This document shows, piece after piece, positions 17,314 through 24,757 of a stretch of DNA of 33,152 bases. A program made the position numbers and the translations under genes. The notes beneath the pieces are model-generated. The model made no database searches. It was not told the DNA's origin and saw only the letters and a program-made list of their open reading frames with translations. This DNA comes from Clostridia bacterium (GTDB taxonomy: Bacteria > Bacillota > Clostridia > Oscillospirales > CAG-382). Within the stretch, counting starts at the first letter, position 1; every line of letters begins with the position of its first letter. Location: positions 1 through 33,152 of the forward strand of contig JAFQKR010000066.1 in the NCBI GenBank assembly GCA_017396825.1, read 5' to 3'.

Positions 17314-18561
17314 TTACGAACCGTCTACACGGCTTTTAGCCATCGGCAAGGAAAGTCCCGACTGGGAAAAACTCATGTCGGTTTTGCATATCAACGCGGG
17401 CAGTATAGCATTTTTCCCAAAACGCCTTCTTATGCCGTCTATGGTCTTGTCAAGAGCCTTTTTCTTTTCAAGCCTTCTCTGGTCGGTAAACAGATCGGTT
17501 TGCTGAGGAAGGGTGCTGTCCTCAAGATTTATGGCAGTAACCGTCAAAGAACGCAAAGGCTCGTTTATGCCTCCCTTTTCCAAAAACATACGGTAAGCGG
17601 TATCTGCTATAACACCCGAATTATCCGTTGCCATATTAAGCTTACACTGATGGTTTGTGATTTTAAGTCTTTTGTCTCTCAAGGAAAGGCTTACACCAAG
17701 ACAGCGTAAGCGATGTCTGCGTAGTTTTTCGCCTATGTCCTGACTGAGGGCGGTTATAAGCCTTTTCACTTCTTCGTTGGTAGTAAGGTCGTGGGGCGGG
17801 GTAGTGCCGTGACCTACGCTTTTTACGGGCGGCGCTTCTTTTTCCGTGATTACAGGCGCAAAGTCAAAGCCGTTGGCAAAGGCCCAAAGGGTTTCACCGC
17901 TTTTGCCGAATAAGTCTTTTAAAAAACGTTTATCGGCAGATGCCAATTGACCTATGGTGTATATACCGTGTTTGTTAAGTATACTTTTCGTGGAACGGCC
18001 TACGCCCAATAACGCTTCCGCAGGTAGCCCAAACAGTTGATTTTTAAACCCCGTTTTGGTTATTACCGTAGTACCGTTTGGCTTCTTAAGGTCTGATCCA
18101 AGCTTTGCAAAGACTTTGTTAAAGGAAACGCCTACGCTTACTGTTATGCCAAGTTCTTTTTTTACCCTTGCTCTTATCATATCTGCGGCAAGAGCACCGT
18201 CCTCGTATTTTTTTATGGCGCTGCTTACGTCCAGCCAACATTCATCCATACCAAAGGGCTCTATCCTGTCAGAAAAATCCGCATATATTTTTCTTAAACC
18301 GTCTGAATAATCCGCATACGTGTTATAATGAGGTCTTACTATGCAAAGGTCGGGACAGCGTTTTTTTGCGTCTCCCACGGTCATGCCGGTGATTATACCC
18401 GCCTTTTTCGCCTTTTCGCTTTTTGCAAGCACTATACCGTGCCTTTCCTCCACCGCGCCGCACACAGCCACCGGCTTGCCGCTAAGACCGGGGTCAATAG
18501 CCATTTCCACCGAGGCGAAAAAGCTGTTAGCATCGGAGTGTAAAATTATTCTCTCTTCCAT
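17314..18561 (-). CDS. dinB: DNA polymerase IV (Y-family translesion polymerase)
   Basis: A 415-residue error-prone polymerase that copies past DNA lesions. Seen: HSDANSFFASVE with metal ligand Asp10, the catalytic pair Asp106-Glu107 in GMDECWLDVS, and the SVGVSFNKVFAKLGSDLKKPNG block, followed by the thumb helix-hairpin-helix (GVGRSTKSILNKHGI) and little-finger domain. A QTDLF motif near 355-360 matches the beta-clamp binding consensus. The ATG at 18561 is chosen because GGAGGAG lies 5 bases upstream; a longer frame starting at 18633 would run through the promoter and LexA boxes. It is under LexA control by sequence. No terminator follows. Confidence 0.95.
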   Translation of the reverse strand: MEERIILHSDANSFFASVEMAIDPGLSGKPVAVCGAVEERHGIVLAKSEKAKKAGIITGMTVGDAKKRCPDLCIVRPHYNTYADYSDGLRKIYADFSDRIEPFGMDECWLDVSSAIKKYEDGALAADMIRARVKKELGITVSVGVSFNKVFAKLGSDLKKPNGTTVITKTGFKNQLFGLPAEALLGVGRSTKSILNKHGIYTIGQLASADKRFLKDLFGKSGETLWAFANGFDFAPVITEKEAPPVKSVGHGTTPPHDLTTNEEVKRLITALSQDIGEKLRRHRLRCLGVSLSLRDKRLKITNHQCKLNMATDNSGVIADTAYRMFLEKGGINEPLRSLTVTAINLEDSTLPQQTDLFTDQRRLEKKKALDKTIDGIRRRFGKNAILPALICKTDMSFSQSGLSLPMAKSRVDGS

Positions 18562-18580
18562 CGTGTCTCCTCCACAAAAA

Positions 18581-18593
18581 GAACGTTTGTTCG
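18581..18593 (-). promoter_or_regulatory. LexA (SOS) box 1 of dinB
   Basis: Minus-strand CGAACAAACGTTC matches the Gram-positive SOS box CGAAC-N4-GTTCG in all but the last position. It lies in the dinB 5' leader, just downstream of the predicted transcription start, where LexA would block initiation or clearance. Confidence 0.85.
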
Positions 18594-18603
18594 ACTGGTG
18601 CTT

Positions 18604-18633
18604 ATTGTAACACATCGAACAAACGTTTGTCAA
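18604..18633 (-). promoter_or_regulatory. dinB promoter
   Basis: TTGACA (18633-18628) and TACAAT (18609-18604) on the minus strand with an 18-base spacer. LexA box 2 fills most of the spacer, so repressor and RNA polymerase would compete. Confidence 0.8.
18616..18629 (-). promoter_or_regulatory. LexA (SOS) box 2 of dinB, in the promoter spacer
   Basis: CGAACAAACGTTTG on the plus strand: the left half-site is perfect, the right half-site has TTTG in place of TTCG. It is 35 bases from box 1 (start to start), about three and a third helical turns. Confidence 0.75.
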
Positions 18634-18639
18634 GAGGGG

Positions 18640-18666
18640 GAAGAAAAAAGCCGCTTTAGCGACTTT
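18640..18666 (-). terminator. Minus-strand terminator upstream of dinB
   Basis: On the minus strand AAAAGTCGCT / AGCGGCTTTT forms a 10-bp stem (one G-U pair) with an AA loop and a TTTTTTCTTCC tail just before the dinB promoter. The same GTCGCTAAAGCGGC core recurs at 18907-18928. It would insulate dinB from transcripts coming from the aquaporin side. Confidence 0.75.
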
Positions 18667-18813
18667 TCAGACTGTAGACAAAGTCTACAGTCTGACTCAG
18701 AGTGAGAGAAACGAAGCTGTTTTTTACGAAAAACAAGCGTCGGCGTAGTGACCTACGGTAGCGAAGTTTTTCGTAAAAGTACCCTGAATATACTAAATAT
18801 AACCATTGATATC

Positions 18814-18850
18814 AAAAATGCCTCCCGCTACGGCAGCGAGAGGCGTTTTT
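18814..18850. terminator. Bidirectional terminator-like hairpin within the repeat mosaic
   Basis: AAAAA-TGCCTC-CCGCT / AGCG-A-GAGGC-GTTTTT with a five-base ACGGC loop, flanked by A and T runs; one mismatched pair near the middle. Confidence 0.7.
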
Positions 18851-18906
18851 GTTTTGTTGATTCTTTTTTCTCAGGGTACGTAAAGAGCGAGTTTGTCTTC
18901 GCTCTG

Positions 18907-18928
18907 AAAGGCCGCTTTAGCGACCTTT
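18907..18928 (-). terminator. Hairpin after the aquaporin gene
   Basis: AAAGGTCGCT / AGCGGCCTTT on the minus strand with an AA loop lies 14 bases past the aquaporin stop. The tail (CAGAGCG) is not T-rich, so it may be weak or serve RNA stability. Confidence 0.5.
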
Positions 18929-18942
18929 CTGTTTCTTGGCGT

Positions 18943-19608
18943 TTATTTAACTTCTTTCTTGCCTGCAAGGAACTTGTAAACGATAGCGGCAAGGGCGCCG
19001 CCAACGAGAGGGGCAACTATGAATACCCAAACGTTTGCAAGAGCGTCGCCACCTACCAAAAGAGCGGGACCGAAGCTTCTTGCAGGGTTAACGGAAGTGC
19101 CTGTGAAGGAGATGCCTAGGATGTGAACAAGGGTGAGGGAAAGACCTATAACGATACCTGCTACGGAACCGTTGCTTACCTTAGATGTTACGCCTAAAAT
19201 CGCAAACACGAATACGAAGGTAAGAATTATTTCGATAACTATCGACTTTGCAACATCGCCTTCAAAAAGAGCGTTTGTGCCAAGTCCGCTATCCTTGCCT
19301 ACAAATGCCATAAGGGCAGCAGCGCCGGCGATGGCTCCTGCGAACTGAGAAACCACGTAACCGATAAAATCTTTTACCGTAAGACTGCCGTTTATAAGCA
19401 TTGCGATGGAAACTGCGGGATTGATGTGGCAACCGGAAACGTTACCAACGGAGTAAGCCATGGCAACGATAACCAAGCCAAAGGACAAAGCGGTCATAAA
19501 ATAGCCGCCTTCGGTATCACAGCCGACTACTGCAGCGGTACCGCACGCAAAGAAAACCAATACAAACGTACCGATAAACTCTGCAAGGTATTTTTTGATA
19601 GATTCCAT
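18943..19608 (-). CDS. aqpZ: Aquaporin (MIP family, AqpZ-like)
   Basis: A 221-residue six-helix channel for water. Both NPA boxes are intact: HINPAVS (NPA at 63-65) and SVNPARSFGPAL (174-176), the Arg after the second box being part of the selectivity filter. The lack of the Asp insertion after the second NPA box (it is followed by ARSFGP) favours a water channel over a glycerol facilitator. The ATG at 19608 is chosen because AGGAGG lies 5 bases upstream. It follows trkH by 50 bases on the same strand with no terminator between, so joint transcription with the potassium system is likely. Confidence 0.92.
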   Translation of the reverse strand: MESIKKYLAEFIGTFVLVFFACGTAAVVGCDTEGGYFMTALSFGLVIVAMAYSVGNVSGCHINPAVSIAMLINGSLTVKDFIGYVVSQFAGAIAGAAALMAFVGKDSGLGTNALFEGDVAKSIVIEIILTFVFVFAILGVTSKVSNGSVAGIVIGLSLTLVHILGISFTGTSVNPARSFGPALLVGGDALANVWVFIVAPLVGGALAAIVYKFLAGKKEVK

Positions 19609-19658
19609 AAAAGCCTCCTGTAAACGTATATTTCTACCCATAAGGGCAACGGAACAAA

Positions 19659-21101
19659 TTATTTTTTAGACCAAGTAGATGGGCTCAGTGCTATAAGCAT
19701 AGGATAAAGCTCAAGTCTGCCCAACAGCATGGCGGCGGAAAGTATGGTTTTTGAAAAATCCGAATAACCGGCGAAATTCCCGGCGGGACCTACTGCTCCG
19801 AAACCGGGTCCTATGTTATTAATGCAGGCGGCAACAGCCGAAAAATTCGTTTGAAAATCGTATTTATCAAGACAAAGTAAAAGAAACATCACGAAAAAAC
19901 CGCCCATAAACAGAGAAAAGTATGAACTTACACTGTTGAGGGTATCGTCGTTTACGGTTTTACCTTCAAACCTTACCGCAGAAACGGACCGTGGGTGAAG
20001 CATGTGTAAAAATTCGCGTTTTATCATTTTGAAGAGCAATACTATTCTGGAAACTTTAAGACCGCCTGCGGTGGAGCCTGCCATGGCGCCTATAAACATA
20101 AGTACCAGAAGTATGCCTTTTGAAAACTCCGGCCATGCATTAAAATCTGCCGTAGCAAATCCGGTAGTGGTGGATATGGATGCTACCTGAAATGCTGAAA
20201 GCCTTATGCTTTGTTCGACGCTGCCGTAAAGGTTGAATATGTTAACAGCGATTATTGCGGTAGCAGCGAAATTTATACCCAGATACGTCCAAAGTTCACC
20301 GCTTTTGAATACGGAATTGAAACGGCGCAAAAGAAGAAGGTAATAAAGGTTAAAGTTAACGCCGAAAAGAAGCATAAATGCAGTTATAACCCATTGTATG
20401 TAGGGGCTGTAACCTGCAATGCTGTCTCCTCTTGCACCGAAACCGCCGGTACCTGCGGTACCAAAGGTATGTACTGCGCTTTCAAATACGCTCATACCGC
20501 CGCATAACAGCATTATAAATTCCAACACAGTCATAGCCACGTATATGAGATACAGTATTCTGGCGGTTTGCTTGACCCTTGGTACCAGTTTACCCATTAT
20601 AGGGCCGGGAACCTCGGCCTTCATTATGTGTATAGAGCGATCTGTGGCTGAAGGAACTATTGCCATAATAAAAACCAGTACGCCCATGCCGCCTATCCAG
20701 TGGGTAAAACTACGCCAAAATAGGTTACCGTGGCTCATAAGCTCCACGTTTGGCAATATAGAAGCGCCGGTGGTGGTAAAGCCGCTTACAGTTTCAAAAA
20801 ACGCATCAACGACACGCGGTATTTCTTTGCTTATTACAAAGGGCAAAGCACCGATAAAGGACATGAGGATCCATGATACGGCAACTATCACAAAGCCTTC
20901 TTTTGCAAAAATAAGCTTTGTACCGGGTTTGCTTATCAGGGTAAAGCCAAAGCCAACGGCTAAAGCAATACCTATGGTTGCGGCGTAGGCTTGCCAACAG
21001 CTTTCTCCATAGCAAAGGGACACGATAAGGGGAAGCACCAGTAATAGCGCTTCTACCTTTATTATCTGACCTATCATATAAAAAACCATTCTACGATTCA
21101 T
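19659..21101 (-). CDS. trkH: Potassium uptake protein TrkH (membrane subunit)
   Basis: TrkH is the potassium-conducting subunit of a Trk/Ktr system. The 480-residue protein has four pore-loop repeats: SGFTTTGAS (107-114), GTAGTGGFGARG, SISTTTGFATADF and the C-terminal INNIGPGFGAVGPAG, each with the filter glycine, plus the AGSTAGGLKVSRIVLLFK segment. Start choice: the ATG at 21101 has AGGGG 8 bases upstream; a GTG three codons earlier is possible. It begins 11 bases after the trkA stop. Confidence 0.95.
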   Translation of the reverse strand: MNRRMVFYMIGQIIKVEALLLVLPLIVSLCYGESCWQAYAATIGIALAVGFGFTLISKPGTKLIFAKEGFVIVAVSWILMSFIGALPFVISKEIPRVVDAFFETVSGFTTTGASILPNVELMSHGNLFWRSFTHWIGGMGVLVFIMAIVPSATDRSIHIMKAEVPGPIMGKLVPRVKQTARILYLIYVAMTVLEFIMLLCGGMSVFESAVHTFGTAGTGGFGARGDSIAGYSPYIQWVITAFMLLFGVNFNLYYLLLLRRFNSVFKSGELWTYLGINFAATAIIAVNIFNLYGSVEQSIRLSAFQVASISTTTGFATADFNAWPEFSKGILLVLMFIGAMAGSTAGGLKVSRIVLLFKMIKREFLHMLHPRSVSAVRFEGKTVNDDTLNSVSSYFSLFMGGFFVMFLLLCLDKYDFQTNFSAVAACINNIGPGFGAVGPAGNFAGYSDFSKTILSAAMLLGRLELYPMLIALSPSTWSKK

Positions 21102-21112
21102 CAGAAGCACCC

Positions 21113-22471
21113 CTATTTGATAATATCGGACAAGTCCTTAAGTCTTTGCTCTGCGGCGATAACCACAACTCTGTCACCTATAAGCATTCTGTCATCACCG
21201 GTGGGGATGATGGTTTTTCTGTCTCTTAATATACCCGCAATAAGTATACCGGGTTTAAAACGTATATCTTTAAGTGGGACGTCTATCATGGGGAAGTCTT
21301 CACCAACCTTAAATTCCAAGGCTTCCGCCATGCCGTCCATTATTTTGTAGAGAGTTTCAACGTTGCTGCCCATGGAGTTTTGAATAGCTCTTGCATAACG
21401 AACTACTATGCCCGAGGAAAGCTCCTTTGGGGAAACTATACAGTCAAGCCCTATTTTAGAGGCCAGAGAAATCAACTCGTCTCTGTTTACCTTGGTCATA
21501 ACCTTTGGAACCTTTTGTGTGGTTGCAAACATGGAGACGAGTATATTTTCCTCGTCCTGACCCGTAAGGCAAACAAAAGCGTCAACGTCTCTCAGTCCTT
21601 CTTCTATAAGAATCTCTTGGGTAGCGCCGTCGCCTTGAATAATTACCGCCTTAGGAAGGAGCGTGCTGAGTTCAATGCAACGCTCGGGACTTTTTTCTAT
21701 TATCTTTACGGACATGCCTACCTCGGTACACATCTTCGCCAAATAGTAGGCGGTACGGCTGCCTCCAAGTATTATAATGCTTTTTGCCTGCTTTTTCATC
21801 TCCCCAAGAAGTCTTAAAAACTTAAGAATTTCCGTAGGCGCAGCAATAACACCTATTTTATCACCGCTTTCAAGAACAAAACCGCCGTGGGGGATAAACA
21901 CCTTGTCGCCTCTTCTTACGGTGCAAATCAGAAAGCTTGCGTTGTATTTTTCACGCATTTTTTGAACAGTCAGTCCATGAAGCTTTGTTCCGTGGTCAAG
22001 TCTGAACTCCACCACCTCAAACCTTCTGCGAGAAAAACTTTCGCGTCTTACTGCGGCGGGGAGTTTGAGTACGTTAAAAAGCTCGCCTGCGGTAAGTTGT
22101 TCCGGATTGAGAGCCATGGCAAGCTCCAAGTGCTTACGCATAAAAACAAGACTGCTGTCGTTGTACTCAGGGTTTCTTATACGGGCTATAGTGTGCCCTG
22201 CACCCATTCTTTTTGCTAAAAAGCAACTAAGCATATTAAGCTCGTCTGAGTCGGTAGCGGCAACAAACATGTCGGTATCGGCAATTCCTGCTTCCTCCAG
22301 TGTGTAACAGTCGGCGCAGTTGCCACAAATAGCCATAACGTCGTGAATGTTTGTAATCTCCGAAATAAGCTCAGGGCTTTCATCGAGCGCAGTAACGTCG
22401 TGACCTTCAGCAACAAGATCCGCCAGTATAGCCGTGCCTATTTTTCCGCATCCTGCAACTATGATTTTCAT
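21113..22471 (-). CDS. trkA: Trk system potassium transporter, NAD-binding peripheral subunit TrkA
   Basis: TrkA gates TrkH from the cytoplasmic face in response to nucleotides. The 452-residue protein is a tandem of two RCK units: a first Rossmann fold (GCGKIG at 7-12, acidic end of strand 2 at TALDESPE) with an RCK_C domain (about 140-215), and a second Rossmann-like fold beginning IIILGGSRTAYYLAK (about 225) with its own RCK_C domain. The double unit is the usual full-length TrkA. The ATG at 22471 is chosen because GGAG lies 9 bases upstream; an in-frame ATG at 22516 lies beside the -10 box. It is the first gene of the operon. Confidence 0.95.
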   Translation of the reverse strand: MKIIVAGCGKIGTAILADLVAEGHDVTALDESPELISEITNIHDVMAICGNCADCYTLEEAGIADTDMFVAATDSDELNMLSCFLAKRMGAGHTIARIRNPEYNDSSLVFMRKHLELAMALNPEQLTAGELFNVLKLPAAVRRESFSRRRFEVVEFRLDHGTKLHGLTVQKMREKYNASFLICTVRRGDKVFIPHGGFVLESGDKIGVIAAPTEILKFLRLLGEMKKQAKSIIILGGSRTAYYLAKMCTEVGMSVKIIEKSPERCIELSTLLPKAVIIQGDGATQEILIEEGLRDVDAFVCLTGQDEENILVSMFATTQKVPKVMTKVNRDELISLASKIGLDCIVSPKELSSGIVVRYARAIQNSMGSNVETLYKIMDGMAEALEFKVGEDFPMIDVPLKDIRFKPGILIAGILRDRKTIIPTGDDRMLIGDRVVVIAAEQRLKDLSDIIK

Positions 22472-22506
22472 AAAAAAATACTCCGTATGCTTTGTAGTTT
22501 GTAGTA

Positions 22507-22535
22507 ATTTTATCACTTTTTATTGGATTTTGCAA
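22507..22535 (-). promoter_or_regulatory. Promoter of trkA-trkH-aquaporin
   Basis: TTGCAA (22535-22530) and TAAAAT (22512-22507), 17-base spacer, 36 bases upstream of the trkA ATG. Confidence 0.65.
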
Positions 22536-22593
22536 TATTTTTTATACACTTTGCGGTATTTATATTTCTTACTTATTTATTTATATAGCAGTG

Positions 22594-22622
22594 TTGACTT
22601 TTTAAGACGTTAAATGTATAAT
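22594..22622 (+). promoter_or_regulatory. Promoter of the MATE transporter gene
   Basis: TTGACT (22594-22599) and TATAAT (22617-22622) with a 17-base spacer, 38 bases upstream of the TTG start. Confidence 0.8.
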
Positions 22623-22659
22623 TAATATGTTGCATAATGGGTTAGTGTGAGGTTGCGTT

Positions 22660-24006
22660 TTGACAAGAAAAAAAGAAAGAATAAAGCTTTCAGAACACTT
22701 TACATATAGTAAACTTTTACGTTTCGTTTTTCCTTCTGTGGTGATGATGGTATTCACCTCTGTTTACGGCATGGTGGACGGGCTTTTTGTATCAAACTAC
22801 GTTGGTACCACCCCCTTCGCGGCTATAAACCTCATATGGCCTCTTATCATGATGGTTTCTGCATTGGGGTTTATGATCGGCACAGGAGGCACCGCAATAG
22901 TTGCCAAAACCTTTGGAGAGGGAGAAAACGAAAAGGCGAATCGTTATTTTTCCATGCTGGTTTATTCTGCAACTATAGGGGGCGTGATTCTTGCTTTGGT
23001 GGGGATCCCGTTTCTCAGACCTATATCTGTTATGTTGGGTGCCGAGGGTGAAATGATAGATGACTGCGTGCTTTACGGCACGGTGTTGCTCATCTCGATG
23101 CCATTCTTCATGCTTCAAAACGTTTTTCAAAGCTTTTTTGTTACTGCGGAAAAGCCAAAGCTTGGTTTGTTAGTAACAGTAGGGGCAGGCGTTGTCAATA
23201 TTGTGTTAGACGCCGCTTTCATCGTTTGGTTTGAATGGGGGCTTATAGGTGCAGCCTTAGCTACTGCGCTCAGCCAATTTGTTGGCGGAGTGTTACCGTT
23301 TTTGTATTTCGCAAGGAAAAACGATAGTCTTCTTAGACTTTGTAAAACCAAATTTTACGGAAAAATATTTTTTAAGACTTGCACTAATGGCTCTTCAGAA
23401 CTTATGAGCAATGTTTCAGCATCGTTGGTAAGTATGCTCTTTAACCATCAGCTTTTGAAAATGGCCGGCGAAAACGGCGTGGCGGCTTATGGCGTTCTTA
23501 TGTACGTTTCTTTTGTGTTTGCTGCTATTTTTATAGGTTATGCCGTTGGAGGAAGTCCGGTTATAAGTTATCATTACGGTGCGGAAAACAGTGGTGAGTT
23601 AAAGAATTTGTTTCGTAAAAGCCTTGTAATAGTCGGTTTAGCGGGACTCTTGATGTTAGCCTCGGGGCAGTTATTGGCAGCTCCGCTATCTTCGCTGTTT
23701 ACCGGATACGACAAGGAACTTTACGATATTACCTTAAACGGCTTCAGAATATTTGCATTCAGTTTCATTTTAAGTGGCTTTAATATATTCGGTTCGGCGT
23801 TTTTTACCGCTTTGAACAACGGCTCGGTTTCCGCTGTTATATCATTTTTGCGAACCTTGGTCTTCCAAGTTGTGGGCGTAGTGCTTTTGCCTTTGATTTT
23901 CGGCTTGGATGGCATTTGGTATTCCATGGTGGCTGCGGAACTTTTGTCCTTTGTGGTAACAGGAGTGTTTATAGTCGCCAAACGAAAAAAATACAATTAT
24001 GTGTAA
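22660..24006 (+). CDS. MATE family efflux transporter
   Basis: A 448-residue transporter with about twelve membrane helices in two homologous halves (about 15-220 and 235-445), matching the MATE fold that exports drugs or metabolites with sodium or proton influx. Characteristic stretches are PSVVMMVFTSVYGMVDGLFVSNYVG near the start and GTGGTAIVAKTFGEGENEKANRYF. The start is TTG at 22660 with GAGG 7 bases before it; no ATG or GTG in frame is better placed. It precedes the kinase-like gene by 10 bases, so the two are probably co-transcribed. Substrate cannot be told from sequence. Confidence 0.9.
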   Translation: MTRKKERIKLSEHFTYSKLLRFVFPSVVMMVFTSVYGMVDGLFVSNYVGTTPFAAINLIWPLIMMVSALGFMIGTGGTAIVAKTFGEGENEKANRYFSMLVYSATIGGVILALVGIPFLRPISVMLGAEGEMIDDCVLYGTVLLISMPFFMLQNVFQSFFVTAEKPKLGLLVTVGAGVVNIVLDAAFIVWFEWGLIGAALATALSQFVGGVLPFLYFARKNDSLLRLCKTKFYGKIFFKTCTNGSSELMSNVSASLVSMLFNHQLLKMAGENGVAAYGVLMYVSFVFAAIFIGYAVGGSPVISYHYGAENSGELKNLFRKSLVIVGLAGLLMLASGQLLAAPLSSLFTGYDKELYDITLNGFRIFAFSFILSGFNIFGSAFFTALNNGSVSAVISFLRTLVFQVVGVVLLPLIFGLDGIWYSMVAAELLSFVVTGVFIVAKRKKYNYV

Positions 24007-24016
24007 GGAGGCTTTT

Positions 24017-24622
24017 ATGGGAAGGATAATAACCGTCGGACGTCAGTTTGGAAGCGGCGGACGCGAATTAGGGCGCCGTTTGGCGGAACTTATAGGCGCA
24101 GAATATTACGATAAAGAAATTATTACCGAGATAGCAAAGCACACCTCTCTTTCCGAGGAATACGTAAAAAATTTGATTGAGTGCAAGCCTCATAATCTTT
24201 ATCCCATAACTATAGGTAAAAGTATTGCTTACGTAGGTGACTATCAGCTTATGCAACAGCAGTCTGTGTACAGCGCGCAAAACGCAATAATCAAAGACCT
24301 TGCAAGTAAGTCGGATTGCGTTATCGTAGGACGCTGTGCCGATTATATTTTGCGTGATCAAAACCCTTTCCGTATATTTGTTTATGCAGAAATGGATAGC
24401 AGAATAAAACGCTGTATGTCACGCATCGAGTCAGGTGAAAAGTTTTCGGAAAAAGAAATTAAGCGTCACATTAAAGAAATAGACAAGGGCAGGGCTAAGT
24501 ATTACGAATACTATACCGGCAAAGAGTGGGGCGATATGGAAAACTACGATTTGTGTATAAATACTACAAATTCCGTAATAAAGGATATAGTTCCTGCTAT
24601 TGCTCGTATTTTTAATAAATAA
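24017..24622 (+). CDS. Cytidylate kinase-like family protein
   Basis: A 201-residue P-loop protein beginning MGRIITVGRQFGSGGRELGR, where GRQFGSGG is the modified nucleotide-binding loop of the cytidylate-kinase-like (Cytidylate_kin2) family. Further family marks are YDKEIITEIAKHTSLSEEYV, VIVGRCADYIL and the Arg-rich lid with RIKRCMSRIE and KRHIKEIDKGRAKYY. Many Clostridia carry such proteins beside transporters; the substrate is not established and it need not be CMP. The ATG at 24017 is chosen because GGAGG lies 5 bases upstream; an in-frame ATG at 23999 overlaps the MATE gene. Confidence 0.85.
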   Translation: MGRIITVGRQFGSGGRELGRRLAELIGAEYYDKEIITEIAKHTSLSEEYVKNLIECKPHNLYPITIGKSIAYVGDYQLMQQQSVYSAQNAIIKDLASKSDCVIVGRCADYILRDQNPFRIFVYAEMDSRIKRCMSRIESGEKFSEKEIKRHIKEIDKGRAKYYEYYTGKEWGDMENYDLCINTTNSVIKDIVPAIARIFNK

Positions 24623-24626
24623 CCTT

Positions 24627-24677
24627 GCATAATTACCAAAAAAACAGACGTAAATAGCCAAAAATAAGCATAATTAC
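24627..24677 (+). repeat. Direct repeat GCATAATTAC upstream of the arg promoter
   Basis: GCATAATTAC occurs at 24627-24636 and 24668-24677, start-to-start distance 41 bases (about four helical turns), the second copy ending just before the argG -35 box. The TGCATAATTA core resembles half of a classical ARG box (TGAAT-W4-ATTCA), so these may be upstream regulator sites, but the match is partial. Confidence 0.4.
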
Positions 24678-24679
24678 TA

Positions 24680-24714
24680 TTGACAGTATACACTCTTGAG
24701 TGTATAATATACAC
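24680..24714 (+). promoter_or_regulatory. Promoter and operator-like palindromes of the arg operon
   Basis: TTGACA (24680-24685) and TATAAT (24703-24708) with a 17-base spacer form a perfect promoter. Overlapping it are two palindromes built from one half-site: TATACACTC-TT-GAGTGTATA (24687-24706) in the spacer, and GTGTATA-A-TATACAC (24700-24714) covering the -10 box. Three alternating half-sites thus sit exactly where a repressor would block polymerase. ArgR/AhrC is the natural candidate by context, though the sequence differs from the Escherichia coli and Bacillus ARG boxes. Confidence 0.75.
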
Positions 24715-24757
24715 ACGATGATAAAATTTTTGTATAAAAATACGGAGGAAACTTATA

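Larger units (their letters stand above)
18642..18930. repeat. Gene-free mosaic of inverted repeats between aquaporin and dinB
   Basis: The 380-base gap has no supported ORF but at least six hairpins. They are: 18646-18666; a perfect 13-bp stem with AAA loop at 18667-18695; a perfect 13-bp stem at 18722-18734/18766-18778, whose loop holds CGTAG-TGAC-CTACG; a terminator-like hairpin at 18814-18850; a 7-bp stem at 18884-18905; and 18907-18928. A long-range 9-bp pair (GTACCCTGA 18779-18787, TCAGGGTAC 18871-18879) encloses the fourth. The GCCGCTTTAGCGAC core occurs at both ends as a direct repeat. This looks like stacked intergenic repeat elements rather than a gene. Confidence 0.65.

Noticed and set aside
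18561-18633. Longer dinB with 24 extra N-terminal residues
   Set aside because: The extension would span the promoter and both LexA boxes, while the internal ATG has GGAGGAG at the right distance and matches the family N-terminus.
24709-24757. T-box or arginine riboswitch in the argG leader
   Set aside because: The leader is only about 40 bases and shows no specifier stem, T-box sequence or terminator.
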